NCBI GenBank assembly: GCA_017984435.1
Contig: JAGNZK010000017.1
Span: forward strand, 1 to 51,142
From: Nitrosomonas sp.
GTDB taxonomy: Bacteria; Pseudomonadota; Gammaproteobacteria; Burkholderiales; Nitrosomonadaceae
Direction of reading: 5' to 3'
Length of the DNA: 51,142 nucleotides
Part shown: positions 35,321-44,307 of the stretch, one piece after another
Numbering within the stretch: position 1 is the stretch's first letter
Layout: each line of letters begins with the position of its first letter
Notes under the pieces: generated by a model
The model's input: the letters and a program-made list of their open reading frames with translations, nothing else
Told to the model about the DNA's origin: nothing
Database searches by the model: none
Made by a program: the position numbers and the translations under genes

Positions 35321-36601
35321 TTAGGCTTCTGGGTAAAGCAGGGCTAATACGGTCGGCTCGTCGAATCGACCAGTGACAGTGCGTCCGGTTATACGTTGCC
35401 AGTCGCGTAGCGCATTCCGTAGCTCCTCGCTCCATTTGCCGTTTATGCGCGTTTCAGGAATGCCGAGCGCTCTTTGTAGACCCTCGATATCTTCACTGTT
35501 TAACCGACTGGTTTCAAAATCATTGAGAGGAATATCCGCTGCTGCCGAGTTGTTTGCCGGAGGTACGATAACCTGTATTGCTGGCGTTGAAGATGTTGCA
35601 GGTGTCGTAGTGGATTCTTCCGGTTTTTTGCCGGTGCCGCGGATAGCAAATAGTTTGGATATGGCATCAAACCAGAACGGAGCGCCGAATACGCCGGCCA
35701 GAGCTGTAATCAACCAGCCAATCAGACTTAAATTTGGGTTTTGAGAGACTGGGTAATTGAAACAATCTAAAAGATCTGGTGATTGATTAGGTGCTTGTTT
35801 GGAGCAAACCCAACCAATTGGTGAACCTAAATTTTGTAACTTATCAATCCGGCTAGCTAAGTCTTCGATTTGTTGCTTTGCTTCCTCAGTAGCATTTTTC
35901 TCCCCCTCTTTGCTACCGGGTGGGATGACAGGCGCTGCATTTTGTTTCTTCGCTTCTGAAGCCTGAATCGCAGCGGCTTCTTCTACAAGTTTCTTTACCT
36001 GTGCTGGATTTTCTTGTAGTTGCTGTACGATATAAATGCTATCAATATTTAAAAAGACAGCGAGTATCAGTCCGATGAAGAACATGACCGCTTGGGCGCG
36101 GCGTTTATACCAACCGCCAACTCTATCCATGACTTCGTTAAAGTGAAATTCGACTTTGGTTTTAAACTTCTCTAGGTCGTCATTGGCTTCATCAAGCATG
36201 GGGCCGAGTAATTTTCCTAAGGTAGCATTGCGATCATCGAGTTTCTGACGCAGTGCTATCAATGAGCCATCGTTCGATAGCACTTGCACCAGTGCGGCGG
36301 AAAATGCTGTGGGCGATATATAGGATGGTTTCGAGCCGGGTTGAGAGAGTGTATCAATGAGTGGATGTTGATATAGAGCTTTGGTTTCAGTAGCCCCTAC
36401 TGTTTTATCAAATCCAAGCTTGCGAAGCAATGAATTTATGATGCCCGTTGGCTTAGGTAATTCACCCAACATCATCGCAATGCCTTCGAATAAAACCTTG
36501 CCGCGCATCTCAAGCATTTGAACTATCAATTCGTTAACACCGCTGACTAAGCCGGCAAACAGCGCGTAGATCAAGAAAATTGCAATCATGATATCAAGCA
36601 T
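35321..36601 (-). CDS. Membrane protein with C-terminal peptidoglycan-binding-like domain
   Basis: A 426-residue protein with hydrophobic segments near residues 3-25, 170-190 and 290-312. A Lys/Glu-rich, probably coiled region lies near residues 205-250. A Pro/Ser/Thr-rich linker around residue 330 leads to a C-terminal domain (about residues 362-426; LQRALGIPETRINGKWSEEL, ALRDWQRITG) that resembles the PG_binding_1 fold. GGGGAG lies six bases before the ATG. The helical N-terminal part has no family I recognise. With the transpeptidase-like gene 11 bases on, it may place that enzyme at the cell wall. Confidence 0.75.
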   Translation of the reverse strand: MLDIMIAIFLIYALFAGLVSGVNELIVQMLEMRGKVLFEGIAMMLGELPKPTGIINSLLRKLGFDKTVGATETKALYQHPLIDTLSQPGSKPSYISPTAFSAALVQVLSNDGSLIALRQKLDDRNATLGKLLGPMLDEANDDLEKFKTKVEFHFNEVMDRVGGWYKRRAQAVMFFIGLILAVFLNIDSIYIVQQLQENPAQVKKLVEEAAAIQASEAKKQNAAPVIPPGSKEGEKNATEEAKQQIEDLASRIDKLQNLGSPIGWVCSKQAPNQSPDLLDCFNYPVSQNPNLSLIGWLITALAGVFGAPFWFDAISKLFAIRGTGKKPEESTTTPATSSTPAIQVIVPPANNSAAADIPLNDFETSRLNSEDIEGLQRALGIPETRINGKWSEELRNALRDWQRITGRTVTGRFDEPTVLALLYPEA

Positions 36602-36942
36602 GCTCTTCTCCCCAATGGGTTGTCTTCAGTTGTATTGTTTTTCAGAATCGGGTATGGCGATTTACTTTGCGTTGAAAGCTCTGTACGGCGAAGTATTTCC
36701 CCCTCTTTGATCATTATAATTTTTCTTGATGAAGAAGCAGTGAGTTTTATCACATTGAACCGGTATTTTCCGGTTGGCTGATCAGTCTGCGCGGATTTTA
36801 ATAGTACCGAAACGGGAACCCCAACGTGCATGGCGCTGAAAATAAAACCGATACCGGTTTCTTTTTGAGTTATTTCTTGAATTATCTTTAAGGTATATTC
36901 GCTACTGTCACTTAAAGGAGGTATGGCATTGGATATCATCAT
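36586..36942 (-). CDS. Uncertain small hypothetical protein
   Basis: A 118-residue frame fills the space between the membrane protein and lemA. Its stop overlaps the start of the membrane protein gene by 16 bases, typical of translational coupling. The predicted start, however, overlaps the divergent lemA start and its ribosome binding site by about 20 bases, and only a weak AGAGAAAT precedes it. The sequence is of mixed composition without a signal peptide or known motif. It may start at an internal ATG (residue 39) or not be a gene. Confidence 0.35.
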   Translation of the reverse strand: MMISNAIPPLSDSSEYTLKIIQEITQKETGIGFIFSAMHVGVPVSVLLKSAQTDQPTGKYRFNVIKLTASSSRKIIMIKEGEILRRTELSTQSKSPYPILKNNTTEDNPLGRRACLIS

Positions 36943-37501
36943 TTATATTTCTCTGGCGCTGATGGCGATTGTTTTGGTCTATGGCATCATGCTTTATAAT
37001 CGGTTGGTTGATATTAAACATGGCGTATCACAGGCATGGTCGAATATTGATATTCTGCTGAAACAACGCCACGATGAGCTTCCCAAACTGGTTGAGACCT
37101 GCAAGCAATACATGGGTTTTGAACAGGAAACACTCAAGCAGGTGATCGCAGCGCGCTCACAGGTGGCAACCGCACGGGAAGCCGGCAATATCGGTGCATT
37201 AGGTTCTGCGGAAAATAGGCTGCGGGCGGGTTTAGGTAATCTGTTTGCCGTTGTGGAAGATTATCCGGAGTTGAAAGCCAGTGAGAAATTCCAGCATTTG
37301 CAAGCGCGGATTACCGGGCTGGAAAATAGCATCGCGGATCGTCGTGAGTACTATAACGAAGCAGTCAGAATCAATAATGTACGCATTGAGCAGTTTCCCG
37401 ATGTCATCATCGCCCATTGGTTTAAATTCAAGCCGCGTGATTTGCTGGAATTCAGTGACACTGACAAACAGGATGTCAATATCGGCCAGTTGTTTGGTTA
37501 G
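36929..37501 (+). CDS. lemA: LemA family protein
   Basis: A 190-residue LemA protein: one N-terminal membrane helix (about residues 3-21), then RLVDIKHGVSQAWSNIDILLKQRHDELP, the family's best conserved stretch, and long helices with ENRLRAGLGNLFAVVEDYPELKAS near residue 90. I prefer the TTG at 36929 as start: AGGAGG lies seven bases before it, while the ATG at 36923 is only one base from that site. The role of LemA proteins is unknown; they are membrane associated. It directly precedes a GIDE-domain gene, a frequent pairing. Confidence 0.92.
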   Translation: MDIIIYISLALMAIVLVYGIMLYNRLVDIKHGVSQAWSNIDILLKQRHDELPKLVETCKQYMGFEQETLKQVIAARSQVATAREAGNIGALGSAENRLRAGLGNLFAVVEDYPELKASEKFQHLQARITGLENSIADRREYYNEAVRINNVRIEQFPDVIIAHWFKFKPRDLLEFSDTDKQDVNIGQLFG

Positions 37502-38445
37502 TGCACGGTTTTAGCATGGATATCCTGTCAGCGAAATTTACTCCCGAAGACTATGAATTTGCGCTGATCGCATTGCTATTGGCAGCATTGATCAGTTTTT
37601 ATGTATTTGTTCGCAACTGGAAACGGCTGCGCATCATTGAAGATACGCCCACCGCGAGACTACGTTCTGCGCATCAAGGTTATATTGAGTTGGAAGGAAA
37701 AGGGCAGTTTATGGATGACCAGCCCATTTATGCACCGCTGTCCAATCATCCGTGTCTCTGGTATCGCAGTCAGATTGAGCAGCAGGAAACTTTTACCGAA
37801 AATGGCCGCACGCAAACACGTTGGCATGTTGTTTACAAAAATATCAGCAATCATCGGTTTAAGCTCACGGATGGCGCAAACAGTTGCTATGTGGATCCGG
37901 ACGACGCGGAAGTCAACGGTAACGAGAAACTGGTATGGTACGGCAATACCGAATGGCCAACCAAGACTCAAATTCTGGAGAGCCAGTCGATTGTTCATGC
38001 GATGACAAACAGTTATCGTTACAGCGAATGTTTGATATTGCCAGGGCAACCGCTGTATGTACTGGGGCAATTTAAAACCTGGTCTGCCGCGGCGCAACAA
38101 TCAGTCCGGGATGTGATGATTCATCTGATTAACGATTGGAAGCAGGATCAACCGGCGTTGCGAAAACGTTTCGATAGCAACAAGGACGGCAACATCGATC
38201 AGCAGGAATGGGAAGTGGCGCGTCAGCAAGCGCGATCGGAAGCGCAGCAGATTCATGATCAACTGGCTTTGGAACCAGATGAAAACATCATCACCAGACC
38301 AGATAACTCAGAACATCCCTTTATCATCTCTGTTTACCCGCAAACATTATTAATCCGGAAATACCGCCATACTGCCTTCCTGGCGCTGACGGGATGTGTT
38401 CTATCCATCGGCATCATCGCCTGGTTAGTGAATGCGCATGGGTGA
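37501..38445 (+). CDS. GIDE-domain membrane protein with EF-hand
   Basis: A 314-residue protein with a membrane helix near residues 19-37 and another at the C-terminus (about 290-309). Between them is a domain resembling GIDE (found in mitochondrial E3 ligases and in bacterial LemA neighbours), with HPCLWYRSQIEQQETF near residue 81. A canonical EF-hand loop, DSNKDGNIDQQE, follows near residue 224, with Asp, Asn, Asp, Asp and Glu at the calcium positions. The start is a GTG sharing its G with the lemA TAG stop; an ATG five codons on is an alternative. Probably works with LemA in the inner membrane. Confidence 0.8.
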   Translation: MHGFSMDILSAKFTPEDYEFALIALLLAALISFYVFVRNWKRLRIIEDTPTARLRSAHQGYIELEGKGQFMDDQPIYAPLSNHPCLWYRSQIEQQETFTENGRTQTRWHVVYKNISNHRFKLTDGANSCYVDPDDAEVNGNEKLVWYGNTEWPTKTQILESQSIVHAMTNSYRYSECLILPGQPLYVLGQFKTWSAAAQQSVRDVMIHLINDWKQDQPALRKRFDSNKDGNIDQQEWEVARQQARSEAQQIHDQLALEPDENIITRPDNSEHPFIISVYPQTLLIRKYRHTAFLALTGCVLSIGIIAWLVNAHG

Positions 38446-38636
38446 TTCAACTAAAATCTATGGCATCATGCATTTAAATAAAGTCGCAACGAGATTCTCA
38501 AAGGATGAGATAGAATGAAGAACTGGCGTCTTAAACTCAACTGAGTAATTTTCACACGTGATTGTGATGTAGTATAAAATAATCCCGCTTCCATAAGGCA
38601 GTATTGCCGTCAAAGTCTAATTTAGAAGGAACCAAT

Positions 38637-38960
38637 ATGTCGCGCACATTTTTTATTCTTATCGCTCTTGTCACTACGCTGCAAGGTTGTGTAACGTCCA
38701 GAGAGGTGTTTCTTGCCGATGGAACCAAAGGACATAACGTCAACTGTAGCGGTTCCGGAATGAACTACAGCAACTGTCTTGAGAAAGCCGGTGAAATCTG
38801 TGGTGCGCTTGGGTATCAACTACTCAATCAGCAAGGTGACGTTGTTCCGTTCTCACAAGCAATCCGTGAGTTTGGCGCAAATCCACAATCAACTTCGGTC
38901 GGATATTTGACACAATCAGGCTCGATAATCACCCGTAATCTATTTATCAAATGTAAATAA
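38637..38960 (+). CDS. Small lipoprotein, hypothetical
   Basis: A 107-residue protein with a lipoprotein signal (residues 1-17, TTLQGCVTS). The mature part contains four further cysteines, in NCSGSG, NCLEKAGEICG and the C-terminal IKCK, likely forming two disulfides in the periplasm. The NCLEKAGEICGALGYQ pattern resembles small proteins with an N-terminal cysteine-pair helix, but I cannot name a family. AGAAGGAA lies about six bases before the ATG at 38637; an in-frame ATG eleven codons upstream lacks one. Confidence 0.75.
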   Translation: MSRTFFILIALVTTLQGCVTSREVFLADGTKGHNVNCSGSGMNYSNCLEKAGEICGALGYQLLNQQGDVVPFSQAIREFGANPQSTSVGYLTQSGSIITRNLFIKCK

Positions 38961-39138
38961 AACAGGGTAATAGCGCATGACTGATGCAGCGTAAGAAAAA
39001 CGGCATGCACTCAGAAGCTGATGAAAGTGCCGGACTGTAACTCTCAGGACGAGAAGTAGGAACGCAGTATTCCAGAATATCGATAAGCCTTGGAAACATT
39101 ATCTGTCTCATTCGCGCATATGTATGCAGAGTAGCGCG

Positions 39139-40629
39139 CTATTGCCAAAACAATTTTGACCGCACCAGCCGTTTCCAGGCGGTGCTGGATAAATGTGCGC
39201 GTTGCGTGGCTTCAGATTCCAATGCGCCGCTGAGCCGACCGAGGTCAAAACTGAGCGTGGTGGATTGTTTCGGTAACTTGCGCAGCAATTGCATGCCGAT
39301 GCGCGTATCGTTTTCATGCCCTAATTCATCTTGTAAGGCCGCTAACGCGGCGATAAAATGGTCAACGTGTTTCCCATAGAGTGGCGCGAAGGCCTCCATT
39401 GCGTAGCGCATTTTCTTGGTGGCGATGCGCGCCTTATGGCACTCGGTTGGATCAAGTCTGGCAAAACCATGACAGTGTTTGCGCAGTTTTTGCCAGCGTT
39501 TCTCGAGAATCGCCTCAGCCCATATTTTAGTATTACGTATCGGTATATCAGTGGGTGTTACCAGCAGACTGCGGCCGATGTCGAGTACGAGTTGGGTAAA
39601 TGCGGGTTTGAGCAACGCTGTTTGCGCTCGTTGGCGGGCATGCCGCGCAGTATCCTGTATCAGAGCAAGTACTGTGTCTTCGACCGATGTATTTCCTGAC
39701 GATGCTTGTAATACCGTCAAAATCTCAGGCAAAGTCTCATGTAAAAACACATCCCAATCGCGGGCCGGACTCAGCGCGTGTATCGACTCGCGCAGCGATT
39801 GATTCCACTCCGGTGGTGTTTGTCCCAACGATTTCATCAGCAACACGCCAGTGTGCAGGCGACGTAATGCGATGCGTAGCTGGTGCAGATATTCGGTGTC
39901 GTGCGCGTTTTCCAGAAAGCCGGGTACATTGGCGACCACTTGCACCAGTGCTGCCTGCAGGATGGCATTACTTGCTTCACCGGCGGTTTGATCTTTATGG
40001 ATTGCCGCGTGCACAGCTTTGACTGGGATAGGGTTCACTGCGCCGCTCAAGATATAACCTCGTTCTGCTTTGCTGCGCGGTTCGATGTGTAGCGACACCT
40101 GTTGCAATAATTGCGTCGCTGCATCGAACAGAAATGTCGGTGCTCCGGATTTGAGTTCGATTTCCACTTCGCAAATATCCCGGTGCATTTTTCCTGCGTA
40201 GATTTTGCCGGTATCGAGTGCCACTTCGGCTTGCGCCTGGCTGTTGCCGATTTGCCAGGTGGTACGCTGAAATTTGGTTGTGAATACCGGGGCGATACGC
40301 TTGAGTTTGACGCCAGCGAGTAAATCCAATGCGATTTGCGGTAAAACAGAAAAATCCGGGTGATTGCCGTTAGTGACCGCCATTTCCCATTCCGGACGGC
40401 TCGACAGCGCGCCAACCGATGATGCCTCGGCTTTCAACGTTTGAATCCACCGATCATCCACTTGGCGCACACGCAACGCGATACCGCGTCGCATTAGATC
40501 AAACTTCGGAGTGTCAAAATAAATGCTGAGTAAAAGACGTTGTTCCGGTGCGATTTGGTTCAATAAGGGATGTCGCCGGACACGCATGGTATGACGTGGT
40601 TGCAAAGCCAGCTTCAGCTCAATTTCCAT
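39139..40629 (-). CDS. CYTH and CHAD domain protein (inorganic triphosphatase-like)
   Basis: A 496-residue protein. Residues 1 to about 200 are a CYTH tunnel domain opening with the ExExK signature (MEIELKL) and using many charged residues lining the tunnel, e.g. YFDTPKFDLMRRGIALRVR near residue 52. From about residue 215 it is a CHAD domain, all helical with conserved histidines (DTEYLHQLRIALRRLHTG, HKARIATKKMRYAMEAF). CYTH domains of this type hydrolyse inorganic triphosphate; CHAD domains bind polyphosphate. Its neighbour is PPK2, 55 bases upstream on the same strand. AGGGA precedes the ATG. Confidence 0.93.
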   Translation of the reverse strand: MEIELKLALQPRHTMRVRRHPLLNQIAPEQRLLLSIYFDTPKFDLMRRGIALRVRQVDDRWIQTLKAEASSVGALSSRPEWEMAVTNGNHPDFSVLPQIALDLLAGVKLKRIAPVFTTKFQRTTWQIGNSQAQAEVALDTGKIYAGKMHRDICEVEIELKSGAPTFLFDAATQLLQQVSLHIEPRSKAERGYILSGAVNPIPVKAVHAAIHKDQTAGEASNAILQAALVQVVANVPGFLENAHDTEYLHQLRIALRRLHTGVLLMKSLGQTPPEWNQSLRESIHALSPARDWDVFLHETLPEILTVLQASSGNTSVEDTVLALIQDTARHARQRAQTALLKPAFTQLVLDIGRSLLVTPTDIPIRNTKIWAEAILEKRWQKLRKHCHGFARLDPTECHKARIATKKMRYAMEAFAPLYGKHVDHFIAALAALQDELGHENDTRIGMQLLRKLPKQSTTLSFDLGRLSGALESEATQRAHLSSTAWKRLVRSKLFWQ

Positions 40630-40683
40630 GACGATTTCCCTGTCTGAATAATATCGCTACATGCGATTGAAACAGATACTTTA

Positions 40684-41502
40684 CTACTCAATCTTCAGCG
40701 TATCAAAGTTGATGCCTGCGGGAGCCGGTGGCGTTTTTAGTTTCATGCCTTCCAACGCATTGACGACACGATCCGCGATGATCAGATTGCGATACCATTT
40801 GCGATTGGCCGGTACGATATGCCAGGGTGCTTGATCGGTGCTGGTAGCGGCCATCATGGCCTCAAACGCCTCGATATAGTTTTTCCACAGCTTCCGTTCC
40901 TCAAGATCCCCATCGTTGAACTTCCAACGCTTTTCAGGATTGTTGATGCGCTCCTCCAGCCGTTTTTTTTGCTCATCCTTTGAGATATGCAGGAAGAACT
41001 TGAGAATAACCGTCCCGCTCTCGGACAGCAATTCTTCGAACTCTTTAATCTGATCAAACCGTTGCTTGACTACTTTATCGGATATCAACCCATGCACACG
41101 CGTGATCAGTACATCCTCATAGTGCGAGCGATTGAAAATGCCGATCTGACCTTTGGCTGGGGCTTTCTGATGTACACGCCAAAGAAAGTCATGACCAAGC
41201 TCTTCCACTGAAGGCGTTTTGAAAGTGACTACTTTGCATCCCTGCGGATTCACGCCGGACATCACGTTCTTGATCGTGCCGTCCTTGCCGCTGGTATCCA
41301 TTCCCTGTAACACGATCAGCAATGCACGGTTGCTGTTGGCGTAAAGTCGTTCTTGCAACTCACTCAACCTGCCGATCAGTTTTTCTGTAACGACTTTGGC
41401 TTTTTCTTTGTCTTGATTGGTTTTCTGGTAGTCACCGGTGTCGTCGGGGTCGCAATGGGAGAGCATTAACTTGCTTTTCTGCTTTACTTGATAGTTTTTC
41501 AT
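40684..41502 (-). CDS. ppk2: Polyphosphate kinase 2 family protein
   Basis: A 272-residue one-domain PPK2. The Walker A loop is GMDTSGKDG at residues 67-75, with the Walker B and lid region in GIFNRSHYEDVLITRVHG near residue 121. PPK2 enzymes transfer phosphate between polyphosphate and nucleotides (usually making GTP or ATP from NDP, or acting on NMP). The one-domain length fits both the class I and class III groups; which substrate it prefers is not readable from sequence alone. The gene lies just upstream of CYTH-CHAD. The ribosome binding site is weak. Confidence 0.93.
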   Translation of the reverse strand: MKNYQVKQKSKLMLSHCDPDDTGDYQKTNQDKEKAKVVTEKLIGRLSELQERLYANSNRALLIVLQGMDTSGKDGTIKNVMSGVNPQGCKVVTFKTPSVEELGHDFLWRVHQKAPAKGQIGIFNRSHYEDVLITRVHGLISDKVVKQRFDQIKEFEELLSESGTVILKFFLHISKDEQKKRLEERINNPEKRWKFNDGDLEERKLWKNYIEAFEAMMAATSTDQAPWHIVPANRKWYRNLIIADRVVNALEGMKLKTPPAPAGINFDTLKIE

Positions 41503-41626
41503 CTACTTTCAGGTTTATTGTTATGAACCATTTTCTGGTAAGGGAGAAATAAAGCTATTCGCTAAGCTTTGTCTCTTATCAACTAAATCAAGATTGCATT
41601 TTCAATCTCTACCGGGTTTAATTCCT

Positions 41627-41640
41627 CGCCCCTTGGGGCG
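41627..41640. repeat. Perfect 14-bp GC palindrome, possible IS200/IS605-type end remnant
   Basis: CGCCCCTTGGGGCG is a perfect palindrome inside the AT-rich 202-base spacer between the PPK2 and YiiX-like genes. A second perfect 12-bp palindrome, AGTTAGCTAACT, lies 28 bases further on (41668-41679). Such a GC hairpin in AT-rich DNA resembles subterminal hairpins of IS200/IS605-type elements, but no transposase is present. It has no T run on the minus strand, so it is a poor terminator for the YiiX-like gene. Confidence 0.4.
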
Positions 41641-41704
41641 GGTCGTTCATCATTTCTTTGATATTTCAGTTAGCTAACTAGGAGGCTATCAAAAGCGGAT
41701 ATTT

Positions 41705-42697
41705 TTATCTGGAAAAGTTTCCATAAGGACCAGGGTAACGGTCTTTTATTGCCTTGATGATATTTTTGTCACGGACGGAATCGCTAACAAATTCTTCGTT
41801 GAGATGAGCTGAACCGGCGAAGCTATCTGGTGAGATACCGGGTGCTTTGATGCCCATAACACTTTCGACTGTCGGATGTACATTGGAAGCCCATTCGAGT
41901 GATTTGGTGCAGTAATAGACGAATTCGGTACAGGACATTTTTTGAAAGTTGGAAAAATCGAGAGTGAAGTCATATTCTTTGCCAAGCTGTGATAGCGCCA
42001 GTTTGAACATGACTGGGAAGATATCGACGAATGGGACGGTTTCATTGCGTTCCAAACGACTTGCGATTTCGAGTTCCTCGCCAGTGAACATTTCCTTGAT
42101 ATTCGGATTCTCAGAATAGGGTTGTATAACGTCTGCGGCACGGACAACGGAAGCCGGGAAACGGAATGCTGCCAGGTAATCGCAGCGGCAGAAGTTCAAC
42201 AAATCTTCCATGAAGATGCCGTCCTTCATCGAATGGATGACCATCTGCTCGCCAGACACTATTTTCTCCTTTATCTCGTCTAGTGGCGCGTAAGCATCGG
42301 ACTTAATCGAGCTGCCGGCAAGGATAGTATCCCAATGCGTGCACATAGTTTCTTCATCTACTTTACCTAAATATAAGCCGACATGGCTGAAGAAACCAGG
42401 GATGAAGTGTCCGTCTACATAGTTGTCGTAGCCACGCACGAGGATATCGCCCGGCTTGAGGTCGGCCATCGCCTTGCGCATGTCAGCTCCCTTGACTTGA
42501 TAAGAGCGTGGGTCATATAGCAGCGTGCCGCGAAAAAGTAGTGTCGTCAGCAGATGAGGTACAACAAAATATCGTGGTTGGCTATCGAATAGCTTGAGAT
42601 CGCCAAAGAAGCGTAAGAATATTTCCTTGATCTTGTAGCTCCAGGTGTCCCGAATTTTGGGAAGAGGTTCATGTGTTCGTGTCTTGATCTGTTGCAT
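41705..42697 (-). CDS. YiiX-like permuted papain (NlpC/P60 superfamily) protein
   Basis: A 330-residue protein with the circularly permuted NlpC/P60 pattern of YiiX/YebB-like proteins: LKPGDILVRG near residue 82, the catalytic-histidine motif SHVGLYLG near residue 105, and the cysteine motif FQKMSCTEFVYYCTKSL near residue 254. There is no signal peptide; the first 30 residues are basic. I chose the ATG at 42697 because AAGGA lies seven bases before it; an upstream ATG at 42724 has no such site. Members act on lipids or peptides and their substrates are mostly unknown. It lies between PPK2 and an L,D-transpeptidase gene. Confidence 0.78.
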   Translation of the reverse strand: MQQIKTRTHEPLPKIRDTWSYKIKEIFLRFFGDLKLFDSQPRYFVVPHLLTTLLFRGTLLYDPRSYQVKGADMRKAMADLKPGDILVRGYDNYVDGHFIPGFFSHVGLYLGKVDEETMCTHWDTILAGSSIKSDAYAPLDEIKEKIVSGEQMVIHSMKDGIFMEDLLNFCRCDYLAAFRFPASVVRAADVIQPYSENPNIKEMFTGEELEIASRLERNETVPFVDIFPVMFKLALSQLGKEYDFTLDFSNFQKMSCTEFVYYCTKSLEWASNVHPTVESVMGIKAPGISPDSFAGSAHLNEEFVSDSVRDKNIIKAIKDRYPGPYGNFSR

Positions 42698-42792
42698 GCG
42701 TTTTTCCTTGATTACTAGGTGCATTCGGTAATTATAAATTTCTAGTTTTTATGACTCTTAGTATTTTCTAATTTAAAGATCAATGGATAATG

Positions 42793-43962
42793 CTATCGAA
42801 CTTGACTCGATTCCTTATCCGCCATTTCTAGCACATCGTTTGCTGTGAGTTGCCGGCTCATATCTCCGTCCCAGGTTGCGTTGAACGGTAGCGTGTTTTG
42901 TACACGTGTCGCACGGTCGAGATAGGTTTGTAGCGTTATATTCAATTGTGTGATGGGAATGGCGATGGCGCGCGGATTGCGGATTGTATCGTTGAACAGG
43001 GCTTGATTGATTTTGGCTTGAGGTCGTTTGTCAATTTTTGCTTTGGGCGTTGAGCGAACGGTGCTCAATGATTTTTTGAGTAGCTGGTTGTGATTGCGTT
43101 TGTCGTCTTCCAAGACAGGATAGGTTTGTAGGTACAGCATACGTTCACGCCAGCCGAGCAGACGGGGTTGATTCACCACGCGCACCGGTGTGCCGACCGG
43201 TACTTCATTGTAGATGGTCACGATATCTTCGGGATACATGCGCAGGCAGCCGTGGCTACCGCGCAGCCCGATGCTTGGCGGTTTGTCGGTGCCGTGAATG
43301 GCGTAGCTTGGCCAGTCGAATTTCAGTACATGCGTGCCCATTGGATTATCCGGTCCGGGCGGCACAACGGCAGGTAATGGATCGCCATTTTTTGCATGTT
43401 CTTTGCGGATGGACAAAGGGGGTATCCAAGCCGGATTTTCCTTTTTAGAGACGATGCGAGTTGTGCCTTCCGGTGTTTTCCATTCCACGCGCCCGATGCC
43501 GACCGGGTGGGTGATGACTTTCTGTGGCTCACCGGGCTTGGCCTTGGGGTAATAAAATAGTCGCATCGCAGCGAGATTAATGACAATGCCTTGACGTGGT
43601 GCATCCGGCAGTACGAATTGGGTAGGGATCACGATTTTGGTGCCAGCGCGCGGTAACCAGGGATCGACATTGGGGTTGGCGCTTATGATTTCTTCATAAC
43701 CTAAATTGAAGCGTCGGGCGATATCAGAGAGGGTGTCGTCTTTGCTGGCGGTGATGACCTGCAGTGTGCCGACCACATCTTCATGAGCGGGATTAAAGCT
43801 GAATTCATGACTGGCCAATGGGATGGGCAGCGGTTTAATCGCCGGAGTGGCTTGAATCGATGGCTGAGTCAGAAACGATTGACAGCCGTTCAGAAGGAGA
43901 AGGGCGCCGAGCAGACTGCATGTTAAACGATACCGGAACAATGATGACAGTACTTTATTCAT
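42793..43962 (-). CDS. LysM and YkuD domain L,D-transpeptidase lipoprotein
   Basis: A 389-residue wall enzyme. The N-terminus has a lipoprotein signal (LLLLNGCQS, cysteine at residue 27). A LysM domain covers about residues 69-115 (ASKDDTLSDIARRFNLGY, then IPTQF). The YkuD domain follows from about residue 125, with the catalytic HGTDKPPSIGLRGSHGCLRM near residue 230 (His and the nucleophilic Cys of SHGCLRM). It forms 3-3 crosslinks or attaches lipoproteins, like E. coli ErfK/YbiS. The start is uncertain (43962, 43971 or a TTG at 43998), none with a clear ribosome binding site. The stop lies 69 bases from the 3' neighbour. Confidence 0.92.
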   Translation of the reverse strand: MNKVLSSLFRYRLTCSLLGALLLLNGCQSFLTQPSIQATPAIKPLPIPLASHEFSFNPAHEDVVGTLQVITASKDDTLSDIARRFNLGYEEIISANPNVDPWLPRAGTKIVIPTQFVLPDAPRQGIVINLAAMRLFYYPKAKPGEPQKVITHPVGIGRVEWKTPEGTTRIVSKKENPAWIPPLSIRKEHAKNGDPLPAVVPPGPDNPMGTHVLKFDWPSYAIHGTDKPPSIGLRGSHGCLRMYPEDIVTIYNEVPVGTPVRVVNQPRLLGWRERMLYLQTYPVLEDDKRNHNQLLKKSLSTVRSTPKAKIDKRPQAKINQALFNDTIRNPRAIAIPITQLNITLQTYLDRATRVQNTLPFNATWDGDMSRQLTANDVLEMADKESSQVR

Positions 43963-43998
43963 CCAAATCATGAGGGTACGAAATAATAAGGTAATCAA

Positions 43999-44307
43999 TG
44001 GTACAGCAATTTACAGGGTTTTTCCGTGATGCTCAATAACAAGCGATAAATTGAACAGCCAGTGATTTGGAAACCGACAGTAAGAAAATTAATATATTTG
44101 TACGTATATACAAAAATTTAGTAAAGGAAAGGCGCAATATTTTTAGCAGACCGCGACAACCAATGGGATATCGGGCAATTCGCACTGGCTTGTTAATGGG
44201 GCACCCTACATCGCTTAAATTTCATGTAAAGTGCTGCCAATGTATAGTTTGCTGATTTAATCACTGATGACATCTGCTGAATCCACCGCTCGGCCCCGAC
44301 GATTATT
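43999..44307. other. Gene-free divergent promoter region
   Basis: About 310 bases between the divergent transpeptidase and symporter genes. It contains TTTGTA and TACAAA six bases apart near 44100 (an AT palindrome) and a GG/GC pair near 44200 that looks like a sigma-54 promoter but has the wrong spacing. No gene and no firm promoter was recognised. Confidence 0.4.

Noticed and set aside
44198-44216. Sigma-54-like GGGGCAC ... TCGCT before the BASS gene
   Set aside because: The GG and GC pairs are 11 bases apart instead of 10, and no enhancer site was seen.
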